From an uncultured Paludibacter sp. (lineage in GTDB: Bacteria > Bacteroidota > Bacteroidia > Bacteroidales > Paludibacteraceae), in contig CALCBD010000033.1 in NCBI GenBank assembly GCA_937897985.1, positions 124,001 to 188,000 of the forward strand: 64,000 nucleotides of DNA. Reading direction: 5' to 3'. A program made the position numbers and the translations under genes. Position 1 is the stretch's first letter, and each line of letters starts with the position of its first letter. Below the pieces are notes generated by a model, which saw nothing but the letters and a program-made list of their open reading frames with translations, ran no database searches and was not told the origin of the DNA. Shown one piece after another: positions 37,260 through 46,123 of the stretch.

Positions 37260-37653
37260 TTCCGTAAATTACAAACATTATCAACATTATAAAACACTGA
37301 TAATCTGCCGGTAACCGGAGAACGAAGTCTTAATAAATCTTTGCCATTTTTTATTCTTTTCAAAAAACCTGATGACCAATTCAGTCAAAAATTATACTTT
37401 TCTAATCAAATAATCCACATCAATTAAAGAAAAATTTCTGTAATTTTGCAGAAAATTTCAAATAACCTCTTTATCTCTTACTTTTCGGATTTTTACTTCA
37501 ACGAAGTGCCCTTATTCAGGGACTTTAAAGAATCACACCCTTACTTTTTGACCGGAATATTAAATCACAGCAAATGTGGTTTTCGAAATTATTTTGAGTC
37601 CTTCAATGTTAAATGAACATGGAAATTATCAATTTTAAAAAAAACAGCATAAA
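37260..37653 (+). promoter_or_regulatory. upstream region of uxaB with promoter and long leader
   Basis: No gene is seen. TAATTTTG at 37441-37448 matches the -7 consensus and predicts a leader of about 200 nt before uxaB. Within it, AAGT-G-CCCT and AGGGACTT near 37504-37525 can form a small bulged hairpin. A catabolic regulator may bind here but no operator was identified. Confidence 0.45.
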
Positions 37654-39159
37654 ATGAATGATTTGAATCGTAAACAGGTAAATGCAAAACTTCGCCCTGA
37701 ACGTATAATTCAGTTTGGTGAAGGAAACTTTCTGAGAGCTTTTGCCGACTGGATTGTATGGAACATGAATGAGAAATCGGATTTCAACAGTAATATCGTG
37801 GTGGTTCAACCCATCGAGAACGGTATGGTCGATCTGTTGAACCAACAGGATGGATTATATCATTTGAATTTACAGGGTCTGAACAATGGTGAAGCTGTCA
37901 ACAGTCTGCAAATGATTGATGTGATTAGCCGCGGTCTTAATCCTTACAAACAATTTAGTGAATATCTGCAACTTGCCGAAAATCCGGACATGAGATTTGT
38001 AATTTCCAATACAACCGAAGCAGGTATTGTATTTGATCCCGAATGCAAAATCACTGATGAACCTGCTTCCTCATATCCCGGAAAATTAACTCAGCTGCTT
38101 TATCACCGATTCAGAATATTCAATGGTGCAGCCGACAAAGGATTGATTATTTTCCCCTGCGAACTTATTTTTCATAACGGAAAAGAACTTAAAAGATGCA
38201 TTGAACAATACATCGAACACTGGAATCTTGGTGAAGCATTTAAAACATGGTTTGAAACTGCCTGCGGTGTTTACAGCACTTTGGTTGATCGTATCGTTCC
38301 GGGCTATCCACGCGAAACAATCAATGATATTTTGGAAAAAATTCAATTCAATGACAAATTAGTTGTTCAGGCAGAAATATTTCACTTGTGGGTTATCGAA
38401 GCACCGCAATCGGTTGCCGACGAATTTCCGGCTCACAAAGCCGGTCTGAATGTCCATTTTGTGCCAGATGAAAAACCATATCACGAACGAAAAGTAACGT
38501 TGCTCAACGGACCTCATTCAGTTTTGGCTCCGGTAGGATATTTATCCGGGTTCGACATAGTGAAGGAAATCGTTGAAGACAAAGTACTTGGTGAATTTGT
38601 GCGCAAAGTGATGTTCGATGAGCTGCTTCAGACACTCGACCTGTCTGAAAAAGAACTGAAAAAATTTGCTGCTGATGTGTTGGATCGATTCCGGAATCCT
38701 TATGTAAAACATTTTGTTACAAGCATTATGTTGAATTCATTTCCAAAATTCAAAACACGCGATTTGCCGGGTTTGAAGATTTATTTAAAACGTAACGAAA
38801 CATTACCATTAGGTATAGTTCTCGGACTGGCAGCTATGATTACATACTACAAAGGCGGAAAAAGAGCTGATGTTGAGATTATTCCGAACGATGATCAGGC
38901 AATTATTGATGTGCTTAAAACGGCATGGGAAAGCGAATCGATGAAAGAAACTGCGAAAACTGTACTCGGTGCCGAATTTATCTGGGGCGAAAACTTAAAT
39001 AAACTGAACGGGTTAACGAAAAAAGTAGCAGAATACCTGACAATAATCGATCAACAGGGAATGTACAAAGCTGTAAAACTAATGCTGATTGAAAGTCGCG
39101 AGGAACTCAGATTATCGACAGATAATCAAACTGATAACACAAATGTTTTAGCATCATAA
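37654..39159 (+). CDS. uxaB: tagaturonate reductase (altronate oxidoreductase)
   Basis: 501 residues, mannitol dehydrogenase family. It reduces D-tagaturonate to D-altronate with NADH in galacturonate breakdown. The N-terminal nucleotide-binding stretch ERIIQFGEGNFLRAFADWIVW, VISNTTEAGI, FPCELIFHNG, and the long-chain dehydrogenase signature region KVTLLNGPHSVLAPVGYLSG are as expected, and the length matches UxaB. uxaA starts 18 bp downstream, so the two act as a unit. The isomerase UxaC and the KDG kinase and aldolase are not in the window. Confidence 0.95.
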   Translation: MNDLNRKQVNAKLRPERIIQFGEGNFLRAFADWIVWNMNEKSDFNSNIVVVQPIENGMVDLLNQQDGLYHLNLQGLNNGEAVNSLQMIDVISRGLNPYKQFSEYLQLAENPDMRFVISNTTEAGIVFDPECKITDEPASSYPGKLTQLLYHRFRIFNGAADKGLIIFPCELIFHNGKELKRCIEQYIEHWNLGEAFKTWFETACGVYSTLVDRIVPGYPRETINDILEKIQFNDKLVVQAEIFHLWVIEAPQSVADEFPAHKAGLNVHFVPDEKPYHERKVTLLNGPHSVLAPVGYLSGFDIVKEIVEDKVLGEFVRKVMFDELLQTLDLSEKELKKFAADVLDRFRNPYVKHFVTSIMLNSFPKFKTRDLPGLKIYLKRNETLPLGIVLGLAAMITYYKGGKRADVEIIPNDDQAIIDVLKTAWESESMKETAKTVLGAEFIWGENLNKLNGLTKKVAEYLTIIDQQGMYKAVKLMLIESREELRLSTDNQTDNTNVLAS

Positions 39160-39177
39160 TCCTATTACAAGAAAAAT

Positions 39178-40668
39178 ATGCAAACTGAATTTATCAAAAT
39201 TCATCGTGACGATAATGTTGCTGTAGCAGTTAAGAAATTAGAACAAGGTACAATAGTTGAAATTGAGAACCATCAAATTCAGCTTTTAGAAGAAATTCCT
39301 GCCGGACATAAATTCGCTCTCAAAGATTTCGACGAAAATGAAAACATCATTAAATACGGGTATGCCATCGGACATGCCCGTTCGTCAATTCAATGCGGCA
39401 GACATGTGAACGAAAAAAACATCAAAACCAATTTGAGCGGATTGCTTGAATATCAGTATAATCCGGCATTGGAATATCCTGATTTCGAAAAACGCAACCT
39501 GACTTTCAGGGGATATCGCAGGTCAAATGGTTTGACCGGCATACGTAATGAAATCTGGATTATCCCTACAGTTGGGTGTGTAAACGGGACTGTCAGTCAG
39601 TTAGTGGAAGCATTCCGAAATGAAACAAAAGAGGCCGGAATTGATGCAATTGTCGGGTTCACACATAATTATGGATGTTCACAATTGGGCGAAGATCACG
39701 AAAACACCCGCAAAATACTCAGGAATATCGCTTTACACCCTAATACAGGTGGTGTTTTGATAGTAGGATTAGGTTGTGAAAACAATCAGATTTCCGCCTT
39801 CAGGGAAATGCTGGGAGAATTCGATACCGACAGGATAAAGTTCATGGAAACACAGAAAGTGAGCGATGAATTTGAAACCGGTATGGAGCTGTTGCGCGAA
39901 TTATACGCTTTGGCCAAAGAAGATAAACGTGTCGATGTTCCTCTGAGCGAGTTAAAAGTAGGATTAAAATGCGGTGGATCAGATGGTTTCTCGGGAATTA
40001 CTGCAAACCCTTTGTTAGGAGCATTTTCTGATTTTCTCACATCACAGGGCGGTAGCACTGTATTAACAGAAGTACCTGAAATGTTCGGTGCCGAAACCAT
40101 TTTAATGAACCGCTGCGGTTCGGTAGAATTATTTGATCGCACTGTCCATCTAATCAATGATTTTAAGGAGTATTTCATTCAAAACAATCAACCGGTTTAC
40201 GAAAATCCTTCACCGGGGAATAAAGCAGGCGGAATTTCAACGCTCGAGGAAAAATCATTGGGCTGTACACAGAAATGCGGAAAATCGGTGGTCAGGGATG
40301 TACTTATGTACGGAGATGTGATAACAAACAAAGGCCTTAATTTATTGAGTGCTCCGGGTAACGATTTGGTAGCAGCTACTGCTTTGGGTGCCGCCGGATG
40401 TCAGTTGGTGCTGTTTACCACCGGTCGCGGAACTCCGTTTGGCTCTTTTGTTCCAACAATGAAAATTTCAACCAATTCCTCTTTATTCCTGAACAAACCT
40501 AAATGGATTGATTTCAATGCAGGAATTATTCTCGAGAATCAAACCATTGACCAGACCAACGAGCTTTTCATTTCCTACATCATCGGGGTGGCAAGCGGAG
40601 AAATGGTCAATAATGAAAAAAATAACTTTCGCGAAATATCTATCTGGAAATCAGGCGTAACAATGTAG
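39178..40668 (+). CDS. uxaA: altronate dehydratase
   Basis: 496 residues. It dehydrates D-altronate to 2-keto-3-deoxygluconate, the step after UxaB. An N-terminal SAF domain (FIKIHRDDNVAVAVKKLEQG ... IPAGHKFALKDF, about 1-95) is joined to the large catalytic domain with FTHNYGCSQLGEDHENT, LKCGGSDGFSGITANPLLGA and FTTGRGTPFGS, typical of UxaA/GarD enzymes that bind an iron or similar metal. Full length. It ends 14 bp from the convergent ABC-F gene, with no terminator hairpin in the gap. Confidence 0.96.
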   Translation: MQTEFIKIHRDDNVAVAVKKLEQGTIVEIENHQIQLLEEIPAGHKFALKDFDENENIIKYGYAIGHARSSIQCGRHVNEKNIKTNLSGLLEYQYNPALEYPDFEKRNLTFRGYRRSNGLTGIRNEIWIIPTVGCVNGTVSQLVEAFRNETKEAGIDAIVGFTHNYGCSQLGEDHENTRKILRNIALHPNTGGVLIVGLGCENNQISAFREMLGEFDTDRIKFMETQKVSDEFETGMELLRELYALAKEDKRVDVPLSELKVGLKCGGSDGFSGITANPLLGAFSDFLTSQGGSTVLTEVPEMFGAETILMNRCGSVELFDRTVHLINDFKEYFIQNNQPVYENPSPGNKAGGISTLEEKSLGCTQKCGKSVVRDVLMYGDVITNKGLNLLSAPGNDLVAATALGAAGCQLVLFTTGRGTPFGSFVPTMKISTNSSLFLNKPKWIDFNAGIILENQTIDQTNELFISYIIGVASGEMVNNEKNNFREISIWKSGVTM

Positions 40669-40682
40669 CCACCAACATTTAA

Positions 40683-42572
40683 TCAAACATCGCTCAACTC
40701 CAGCCAGCGCATAGTTTTTTCGTCAATCAGCTGATTCAGTTCCCCGTGACGTTCCGAAGCCCGAATAATCTCTTCCGAACTTAACGAGCCTGAAGCCAGC
40801 TGATTTTCTATACCGGCTTTTTCGCTCTCAAGTTCAGTGATTTCAACTTCCAGGGCTTCAAATTCCTTCTGTTCCTTATAACTCAGTTTCTTCTTTTCCT
40901 GAGCTCTGTTATTTTCGGTCGAACCTCCTTTTGTTTCCTGATTACGGACTTTACTTTCCTGTTTTTTCTTTTCTTCCCGCTCCTGTTCTTCTACCAATTC
41001 GTTCCATTCACGATAATCGGTATAATTACCCGGGAAGTCCTTTAGTTCAGCATTTCCTTTGAACACCAGTAAATGATCGACCACTTTATCCATGAAATAA
41101 CGGTCGTGACTCACTACAATCAGACAACCCTTAAAAGTTTGGAGATAATCCTCTAAAATATTTAGTGTTACTATATCCAGATCGTTGGTAGGTTCATCGA
41201 GCACTAAAAAATTCGGATTTTTCATCAACACAGTACAAAGATGCAATCTGCGTTTTTCACCACCACTCAGTTTATACACATAATTGTACTGAGTTTCGGG
41301 TGTAAACAGAAAATGTTGCAGGAACTGTGAAGCCGACATCTTTTTTCCGTTCCCCAGATGAACTTCGTCAGCGATATTACGGACCACATCAATTACTTTT
41401 ATCTGTTCGTCGAAAGTTAAACCATCCTGACTATAATATCCGAAAACAACTGTTTCGCCAACATCGAACGAGCCGGAATCAGGTTTTACTTCGCCAATCA
41501 GCATTTTTAAAAAAGTTGACTTTCCGGTTCCGTTTTTACCAACAATTCCCATTTTTTCGTAACGCGAAAAATTATAATAAAAATTGTCGAGAATTTTCAT
41601 TTCGCCATAGGCTTTTGAAACATATTTTGCTTCAAATATTTTGGAACCTAAATAACTGGCTTTCACGTCAAGTTGTACCCTGTCATTATTCCGGCGTTGT
41701 TTGGCGCGTTCCTCTATTTCGTAAAAACTCTCCTGTCGCGATTTGGCTTTATGAGCCCGTGCCTGAGGTTGACGGCGCATCCACTCAAGTTCTTTTTTAT
41801 AAAGCTGAACCGTCCTTTCACTCTCGGCATTCCAGTTATCAATCCGCTCCTGTCGTTTTTCAAGGTAATAAGAATAATTACCATTGTATTGAAACATCGC
41901 CTGATGATCTATTTCAAGAATATTCGTACACACCCTGTCCAGAAAATATCGATCGTGAGTCACCATGAACAGTGCCATAGTAGAACGATTCAGAAAATCC
42001 TCAAGCCATTCCACCATTTCGAGATCGAGATGATTGGTGGGCTCATCCAGAATAAGCAGGTCGGGCTCCGAAATCAGGACATTTGCAAGCGCGACCCTTT
42101 TCAGCTGTCCACCCGACAATTCACCGATTTTTTGCTCATAGTTGAAAATCTTCAGTTTACCGAGGATTTGTTTTATCCGTGTTTCATAATCCCATGCTTT
42201 ATAAAGATCCATTTGAGCAAGAATGCTTTCAAGTCCTTCATGATTTCCGGACAACATACAATGCTCATAAGCAGCAATTGTACGTACAGTGTCGTTGTCC
42301 GATTGCAGACAGGCATCAATCACCGAAAGCTGTTTTGGAAAATCCGGATTCTGGTCGAGATAACCAATCCTGAGATCACGTTTAAATGACACGGTACCTT
42401 CCTGATAATCTTCGGTTCCGGCAATTATATTCAACAATGTGGTTTTGCCACTACCGTTTTTTGCAATCAGGGCAACCCGCTGGTTGTCGGCTATGCCAAA
42501 CGAAATATTTTCGAACAGTAAATTATCTCCGAACGATTTTGTTAAATTCTCAACCTGCAGGTAACTGATCAT
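40683..42572 (-). CDS. ABC-F ATPase, Uup-like
   Basis: 629 residues from the ATG at 42572, with two ABC domains and no membrane segments. Walker A motifs are GKNGSGKTTL and GKNGTGKSTF; signature motifs are LSGGQLKRVALA and LSGGEKRRLHLC, each followed by LDEPTN(H/D)LD. Between the domains lies the basic linker (EWMRRQPQARAHKAKSRQ) of ABC-F ribosome-binding proteins. The C-terminal roughly 110 residues form a charged coiled coil as in Uup. Members act on ribosomes or in DNA-related processes; an antibiotic-resistance role is not indicated. An upstream TTG start at 42617 is rejected because it precedes the predicted transcript start. Confidence 0.93.
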   Translation of the reverse strand: MISYLQVENLTKSFGDNLLFENISFGIADNQRVALIAKNGSGKTTLLNIIAGTEDYQEGTVSFKRDLRIGYLDQNPDFPKQLSVIDACLQSDNDTVRTIAAYEHCMLSGNHEGLESILAQMDLYKAWDYETRIKQILGKLKIFNYEQKIGELSGGQLKRVALANVLISEPDLLILDEPTNHLDLEMVEWLEDFLNRSTMALFMVTHDRYFLDRVCTNILEIDHQAMFQYNGNYSYYLEKRQERIDNWNAESERTVQLYKKELEWMRRQPQARAHKAKSRQESFYEIEERAKQRRNNDRVQLDVKASYLGSKIFEAKYVSKAYGEMKILDNFYYNFSRYEKMGIVGKNGTGKSTFLKMLIGEVKPDSGSFDVGETVVFGYYSQDGLTFDEQIKVIDVVRNIADEVHLGNGKKMSASQFLQHFLFTPETQYNYVYKLSGGEKRRLHLCTVLMKNPNFLVLDEPTNDLDIVTLNILEDYLQTFKGCLIVVSHDRYFMDKVVDHLLVFKGNAELKDFPGNYTDYREWNELVEEQEREEKKKQESKVRNQETKGGSTENNRAQEKKKLSYKEQKEFEALEVEITELESEKAGIENQLASGSLSSEEIIRASERHGELNQLIDEKTMRWLELSDV

Positions 42573-42606
42573 CTGTGATTGTATGTTTGATTTTTTATTT
42601 ATACTG

Positions 42607-42614
42607 CAAAGATA
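42607..42614 (-). promoter_or_regulatory. -7 element TATCTTTG of the ABC-F gene
   Basis: Minus-strand TATCTTTG matches TAnnTTTG and puts the transcript start near 42601, about 29 nt before the ATG at 42572. It decides the start codon. Confidence 0.65.
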
Positions 42615-42801
42615 CAAAAATCAGATTGCGCTTCAAGCAAATTTATTAAGCTTAACTAAAATACCGTTATTACAGACAATGCGTTCGGTATGAGAAAATC
42701 AGTCACAACACGGCCAAAAAGCACTGATTAAAGACTTCAATTCTTTGAGTTAAAGTCTAAAAAAAACAACTAAAATTCTTCCTGTTTCTGAAATTAAATT
42801 T

Positions 42802-42809
42802 TATCTTTG
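42802..42809 (+). promoter_or_regulatory. -7 element TATCTTTG of rubrerythrin
   Basis: Exact TAnnTTTG match 60 bp upstream of the rubrerythrin start codon. Confidence 0.6.
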
Positions 42810-42868
42810 TTGGGTTAAAACTGAAATAAATTCAATGAAATAAAAATTCATCAATAAAATTAAGAAAC

Positions 42869-43444
42869 ATGAAAAGTATTAAAGGAACACAAACAGAAAA
42901 GAACCTGTTGATATCGTTTGCCGGTGAAAGTCAGGCACGTATGCGTTACACAATGTTTGCAAGCGAGGCAAAGAAAGCCGGATTTGAACAAATTGCCGCT
43001 ATTTTTCTCGAAACTGCCGATCAGGAAAAGGAACATGCCAAAAAATTTTTCAGTTATCTTGAAGGTGGTCCGGTCGAAATCACAGCTACTTATCCTGCCG
43101 GAATTGTCGGCACAACAGCACAAAATCTTTTAGCAGCTGCCGAAGGTGAAAACGAAGAATGGACCGAAGCTTATCCTCACTTTGCCGACATTGCCGAGGC
43201 TGAAGGATTCCCTGTAATAGCAGCTACTTTCCGTAAAATTGCTAAAGTTGAAGCCGAACATGAAAAACGCTATCGCCGTCTGCTCGAGAGGGTTGAAAAA
43301 GATCAGGTTTTTGCACGTGAGGAAGAAACTGTTTGGCAATGCCGCAACTGCGGACATGTTCATATTGGCAAAGAAGCGCCAAAAGCCTGCCCGGTTTGTG
43401 CACATCCTCAGGCATATTTCGAGGAAGAAAAACAGAACTACTAA
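42869..43444 (+). CDS. rbr: rubrerythrin
   Basis: 191 residues. Peroxide reductase of anaerobes: a ferritin-like di-iron domain (about 1-145) with the repeated ligand motifs AGESQARMRYTMFA, ETADQEKEHAKKF, EGENEEWTEAYPHFADIAEAEGF and IAKVEAEHEKRY, followed by a rubredoxin-type Fe(Cys)4 domain (CRNCGH ... CPVCAHPQAYF). Full length. It is transcribed alone and divergently from the ABC-F gene. Its presence suggests an anaerobic or microaerobic host that meets oxidative stress. Confidence 0.97.
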   Translation: MKSIKGTQTEKNLLISFAGESQARMRYTMFASEAKKAGFEQIAAIFLETADQEKEHAKKFFSYLEGGPVEITATYPAGIVGTTAQNLLAAAEGENEEWTEAYPHFADIAEAEGFPVIAATFRKIAKVEAEHEKRYRRLLERVEKDQVFAREEETVWQCRNCGHVHIGKEAPKACPVCAHPQAYFEEEKQNY

Positions 43445-43660
43445 AATAATTAGTAATTCATAATTCATAATTCATAATGTATAATGAAGAATGAAGAATT
43501 TAAACAATCGCTGCATTTCAATATGTGGCGGTTGTTTATTTTTAATGGCTTATGACTGCTTTTGTATAAACTCAATTCTGAACTGAATATTATAATCCGG
43601 ACATTTAACAGAAATTTTTTAATTCATAATGAATGAATTATGAATTAATAATTATGATTT
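43445..43660. repeat. ATTCATAATTC-type AT-rich repeats
   Basis: Near 43456-43500 the sequence repeats AATTCATAATTCAT and related units (ATAATGAAGAATGAAGAATT). Near 43621-43646 a perfect 10-bp inverted repeat AATTCATAAT/ATTATGAATT brackets GAATGA. The right part runs into the start of mnmD and makes a duplicated MNYELI reading. No gene is seen between. Confidence 0.7.
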
Positions 43661-43671
43661 ATGCAATAATG

Positions 43672-44334
43672 ATGAATTACGAATTAATATTAACTTCCGA
43701 TGGTTCTCACAGCCTGTTTGTTCCTGAGATTGATGAAAGTTATCATTCTACAAACGGAGCAATTCAGGAATCACGACATATCTTTATCGATGCCGGCTTA
43801 AACCATTGTACAAAATCAGGTGTAAGCATACTTGAAATAGGATTCGGTACAGGTCTTAATGCCTTACTTACATATGCGGAAGGCCAAAAAAAAGGATTAA
43901 AAATCCGATATACCACTTTGGAAAAATATCCTGTAAAAGCTGAAACTGCTGCTCTTTTTAATTATCCGGCACTAATTGATGATAAGGCTTCGATTTCTGT
44001 ATTTCAACAAATGCACAATTGTGAGTGGGATAAACCTGCTCAATTATCAGACTGCTTCTGTTTTGAAAAAATAAAATGTGATTTTACTGATTTCAGGCTT
44101 CAGTCAGAATACGACCTTGTATTTTTCGATGCTTTTTCGCCCGAAAAACAACCTGAAATGTGGACTGACAGCCAGTTTGATAAAATTTACAAACACTGTC
44201 GGAAAGCTGCAATACTTACCACTTACTGTGCTAAAGGAATAGTACGAAGGTCGTTGCAAAATGCGGGGTTCAGTGTTGAACGACTTCCCGGACCACCCGG
44301 GAAAAGAGAAATATTACGGGCAACGAAGCTATAA
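43672..44334 (+). CDS. mnmD: tRNA (mnm5s2U34)-methyltransferase MnmD
   Basis: 220 residues from the ATG at 43672. It methylates the wobble uridine intermediate nm5(s2)U34 in certain tRNAs. EIGFGTGLNALLTYA is the AdoMet site, DLVFFDAFSPEKQPEMWTDSQFDKI the catalytic-region motif, and TTYCAKGIVRRSLQNAGFSVERLPGPPGKREILRA the C-terminal signature. It matches the methyltransferase half of MnmC; the FAD-dependent oxidase half is absent, so this is stand-alone MnmD. An upstream ATG (43633) adds 13 residues created by the AT-rich repeat and is less likely the start. Confidence 0.9.
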   Translation: MNYELILTSDGSHSLFVPEIDESYHSTNGAIQESRHIFIDAGLNHCTKSGVSILEIGFGTGLNALLTYAEGQKKGLKIRYTTLEKYPVKAETAALFNYPALIDDKASISVFQQMHNCEWDKPAQLSDCFCFEKIKCDFTDFRLQSEYDLVFFDAFSPEKQPEMWTDSQFDKIYKHCRKAAILTTYCAKGIVRRSLQNAGFSVERLPGPPGKREILRATKL

Positions 44335-44391
44335 ATAAAAAAATTAAAGTGCGTTATCGAAGTAAATAAAAAAATAAAGTGCGTTGAGAAG
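44331..44391. repeat. two-copy tandem repeat of about 30 bp upstream of rpsO
   Basis: ATAAAAAAATTAAAGTGCGTT (in the first copy, 44331-44362) recurs with a single-base deletion in 44363-44391, each followed by a short AAG-ended tail. It lies just after mnmD and before the rpsO promoter. Confidence 0.65.
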
Positions 44392-44413
44392 CGTTAAATC
44401 CAAAAAAAATTTA

Positions 44414-44421
44414 TATCTTTG
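44414..44421 (+). promoter_or_regulatory. -7 element TATCTTTG of rpsO
   Basis: Exact TAnnTTTG match giving a leader of about 78 nt, long enough to carry an S15 autoregulatory structure, though none was identified. Confidence 0.65.
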
Positions 44422-44504
44422 CACGCTGAAAATCAAATATGTAGTCGTGTGATGAGTGCAAGGCTAAATTTGTATTTTAAAACATTTATTTATAATCAAT
44501 TATC

Positions 44505-44774
44505 ATGTATTTAACAGCTGAAAAAAAGCAGGAAATCTTTGGTAAATACGGAAAGTCTAACACTGATACCGGCTCATCTGAAGGCCAGATAGCATTGTTT
44601 TCATACCGTATCAACCATTTGACTCAACACCTGAAGTCAAACAAAAAAGATTATAGTACAGAACGCGCTCTTGTAATGTTGGTAGGAAAACGTCGTCGTT
44701 TGCTCGATTATTTAAAAGCAAAAGATATCGAACGTTACCGTGCAATTATTAAAGAGTTGGGTATCAGAAAGTAA
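44505..44774 (+). CDS. rpsO: 30S ribosomal protein S15
   Basis: 89-residue S15, which binds the central domain of 16S rRNA and forms an intersubunit bridge. TGSSEGQIALFSYRINHLTQHLKSNKKDYS and LVMLVGKRRRLLDYLKAKDIERYRAIIKELGIRK are unmistakable. Own promoter and strong terminator, so monocistronic; pnp is not adjacent. Confidence 0.98.
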   Translation: MYLTAEKKQEIFGKYGKSNTDTGSSEGQIALFSYRINHLTQHLKSNKKDYSTERALVMLVGKRRRLLDYLKAKDIERYRAIIKELGIRK

Positions 44775-44793
44775 TTCTGGCTTTCAAACTTTT

Positions 44794-44832
44794 AAAAAGG
44801 CGTTTCAAAAGCTATTTTGAAATGCCTTTTTT
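44794..44832 (+). terminator. terminator of rpsO
   Basis: A stem of about 17 bp (AAAAAGGCGTTTCAAAA with TTTTGAAATGCCTTTTT, one G-T pair) with a GCTA loop and a terminal T-run, 20 bp after the rpsO stop codon. Confidence 0.9.
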
Positions 44833-44880
44833 CATTGAATTACCGGCATTTTTTAAAACTGTAATTATAAAACTAATTTT

Positions 44881-46095
44881 ATGAGATTTCTCTATAACAT
44901 TGGAATCGGTTTTTATCAGATAGTTATCTTCTTCGCCTCTTTTTTTAACGAAAAAGCTAAAAAACTTCGCATCGGACAAAGTGAAGCTTTAAAAATTTTA
45001 AAAAATAAAATTGAGCCGGATACCTGCTATGTTTGGTTCCATGCAGCTTCACTTGGCGAGTTCGAACAGGGACGACCCGTAATTGAAGAATTAAAAAAAA
45101 TGAATCCCGGAATTAAGATCCTGCTCACTTTTTTTTCACCTTCGGGTTACGAGATTCGTAAAAACTATGCCGGTGCCGATATAGTTTCGTATCTGCCCTT
45201 CGACAATGCAGTTTCAGCAAAGAAATTTGTGCAGTTAGTAAAACCTTCGAAAGCAATTTTCATTAAATATGAATTCTGGCCCAATTATTTTATCGCTTTG
45301 AAGGCTGCCGGAGTTCCGGCCTATTCAATCTCGGCAATTTTCCGCCCCGAACAGGTATTTTTTAAGTGGTACGGACAATGGTACAAAAAACTACTGCAGA
45401 ACATTCAGCATATTTTTGTACAGGACAACGCTTCGATGATGCTGTTGAAAAAACATGGTATTGAAAGAGTTACGGTGGCAGGTGATACCCGTTTCGACCG
45501 TGTAGCCGATTTAGCGGCTCAGGCTAAAAAAATCCCTCTTGTTGAAGCTTTTGTGAATGGAAGTAAAAAAGTAATTGTTGCAGGCAGCAGCTGGCCAAAA
45601 GATGAGGAGCTTCTGGTTCGATATCTGAAAGCACATCCTGATGTTAAAATGATTCTTGTTCCTCATGAGATTCACGAAACTCACATTTCGGGTATTTCAA
45701 AACTAATTGATGGAAATTTTGTTCGTTATACCGAAGCCACTACTGAGAATATACTGAATTATAATTGTCTGGTAGTCGATACCATAGGTTTACTTTCATC
45801 AATTTATCAGTATGCTCATCTGGCCTACATCGGTGGTGGTTTTGGTGTTGGTATCCACAACACACTCGAAGCTGCAGTTTGGAATATACCGGTGGTTTTT
45901 GGTCCTAATTATCAGAAGTTCAGAGAGGCACGCGAATTGATTGCAACAGGTGCTGCCGGCTCAATCATGAATTACGAACAACTCGAAGCTGAATTTGAAA
46001 AAATGCTGAACAATACGAAAGCCGGAAATTTGGCAGGCGAATATGTTAAAAATAATACCGGAGCTACATTATTAATTTTAAAAGAAATATGTTGA
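44881..46095 (+). CDS. waaA: 3-deoxy-D-manno-octulosonic acid (Kdo) transferase
   Basis: 404 residues. It adds Kdo to lipid A precursor at the inner face of the cytoplasmic membrane. An N-terminal hydrophobic anchor (about 5-22, IGIGFYQIVIFFASFF) precedes WFHAASLGEFEQGRP with the catalytic Glu, then YEFWPNYFIALKAAGVPAYSISAIFRP, GDTRFDRV, AGSSWPKDEELL, and the C-terminal glycosyltransferase-B donor site AYIGGGFGVGIHNTLEAAVWNIPVVFGPNYQKFREA. Confirms a Gram-negative lipid A-making host. hisS begins 28 bp downstream. Confidence 0.96.
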   Translation: MRFLYNIGIGFYQIVIFFASFFNEKAKKLRIGQSEALKILKNKIEPDTCYVWFHAASLGEFEQGRPVIEELKKMNPGIKILLTFFSPSGYEIRKNYAGADIVSYLPFDNAVSAKKFVQLVKPSKAIFIKYEFWPNYFIALKAAGVPAYSISAIFRPEQVFFKWYGQWYKKLLQNIQHIFVQDNASMMLLKKHGIERVTVAGDTRFDRVADLAAQAKKIPLVEAFVNGSKKVIVAGSSWPKDEELLVRYLKAHPDVKMILVPHEIHETHISGISKLIDGNFVRYTEATTENILNYNCLVVDTIGLLSSIYQYAHLAYIGGGFGVGIHNTLEAAVWNIPVVFGPNYQKFREARELIATGAAGSIMNYEQLEAEFEKMLNNTKAGNLAGEYVKNNTGATLLILKEIC

Positions 46096-46123
46096 GTATC
46101 TTACTTAACTCAATTTAAAAAAT

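Noticed and set aside
42573..42617. ABC-F protein starting at TTG 42617
   Set aside because: The codon lies upstream of the predicted transcript start near 42601; the ATG at 42572 begins directly at the ABC domain.
43633..43671. mnmD starting at ATG 43633
   Set aside because: The added 13 residues come from the AT-rich repeat and duplicate MNYELI; the ATG at 43672 fits the family N-terminus.
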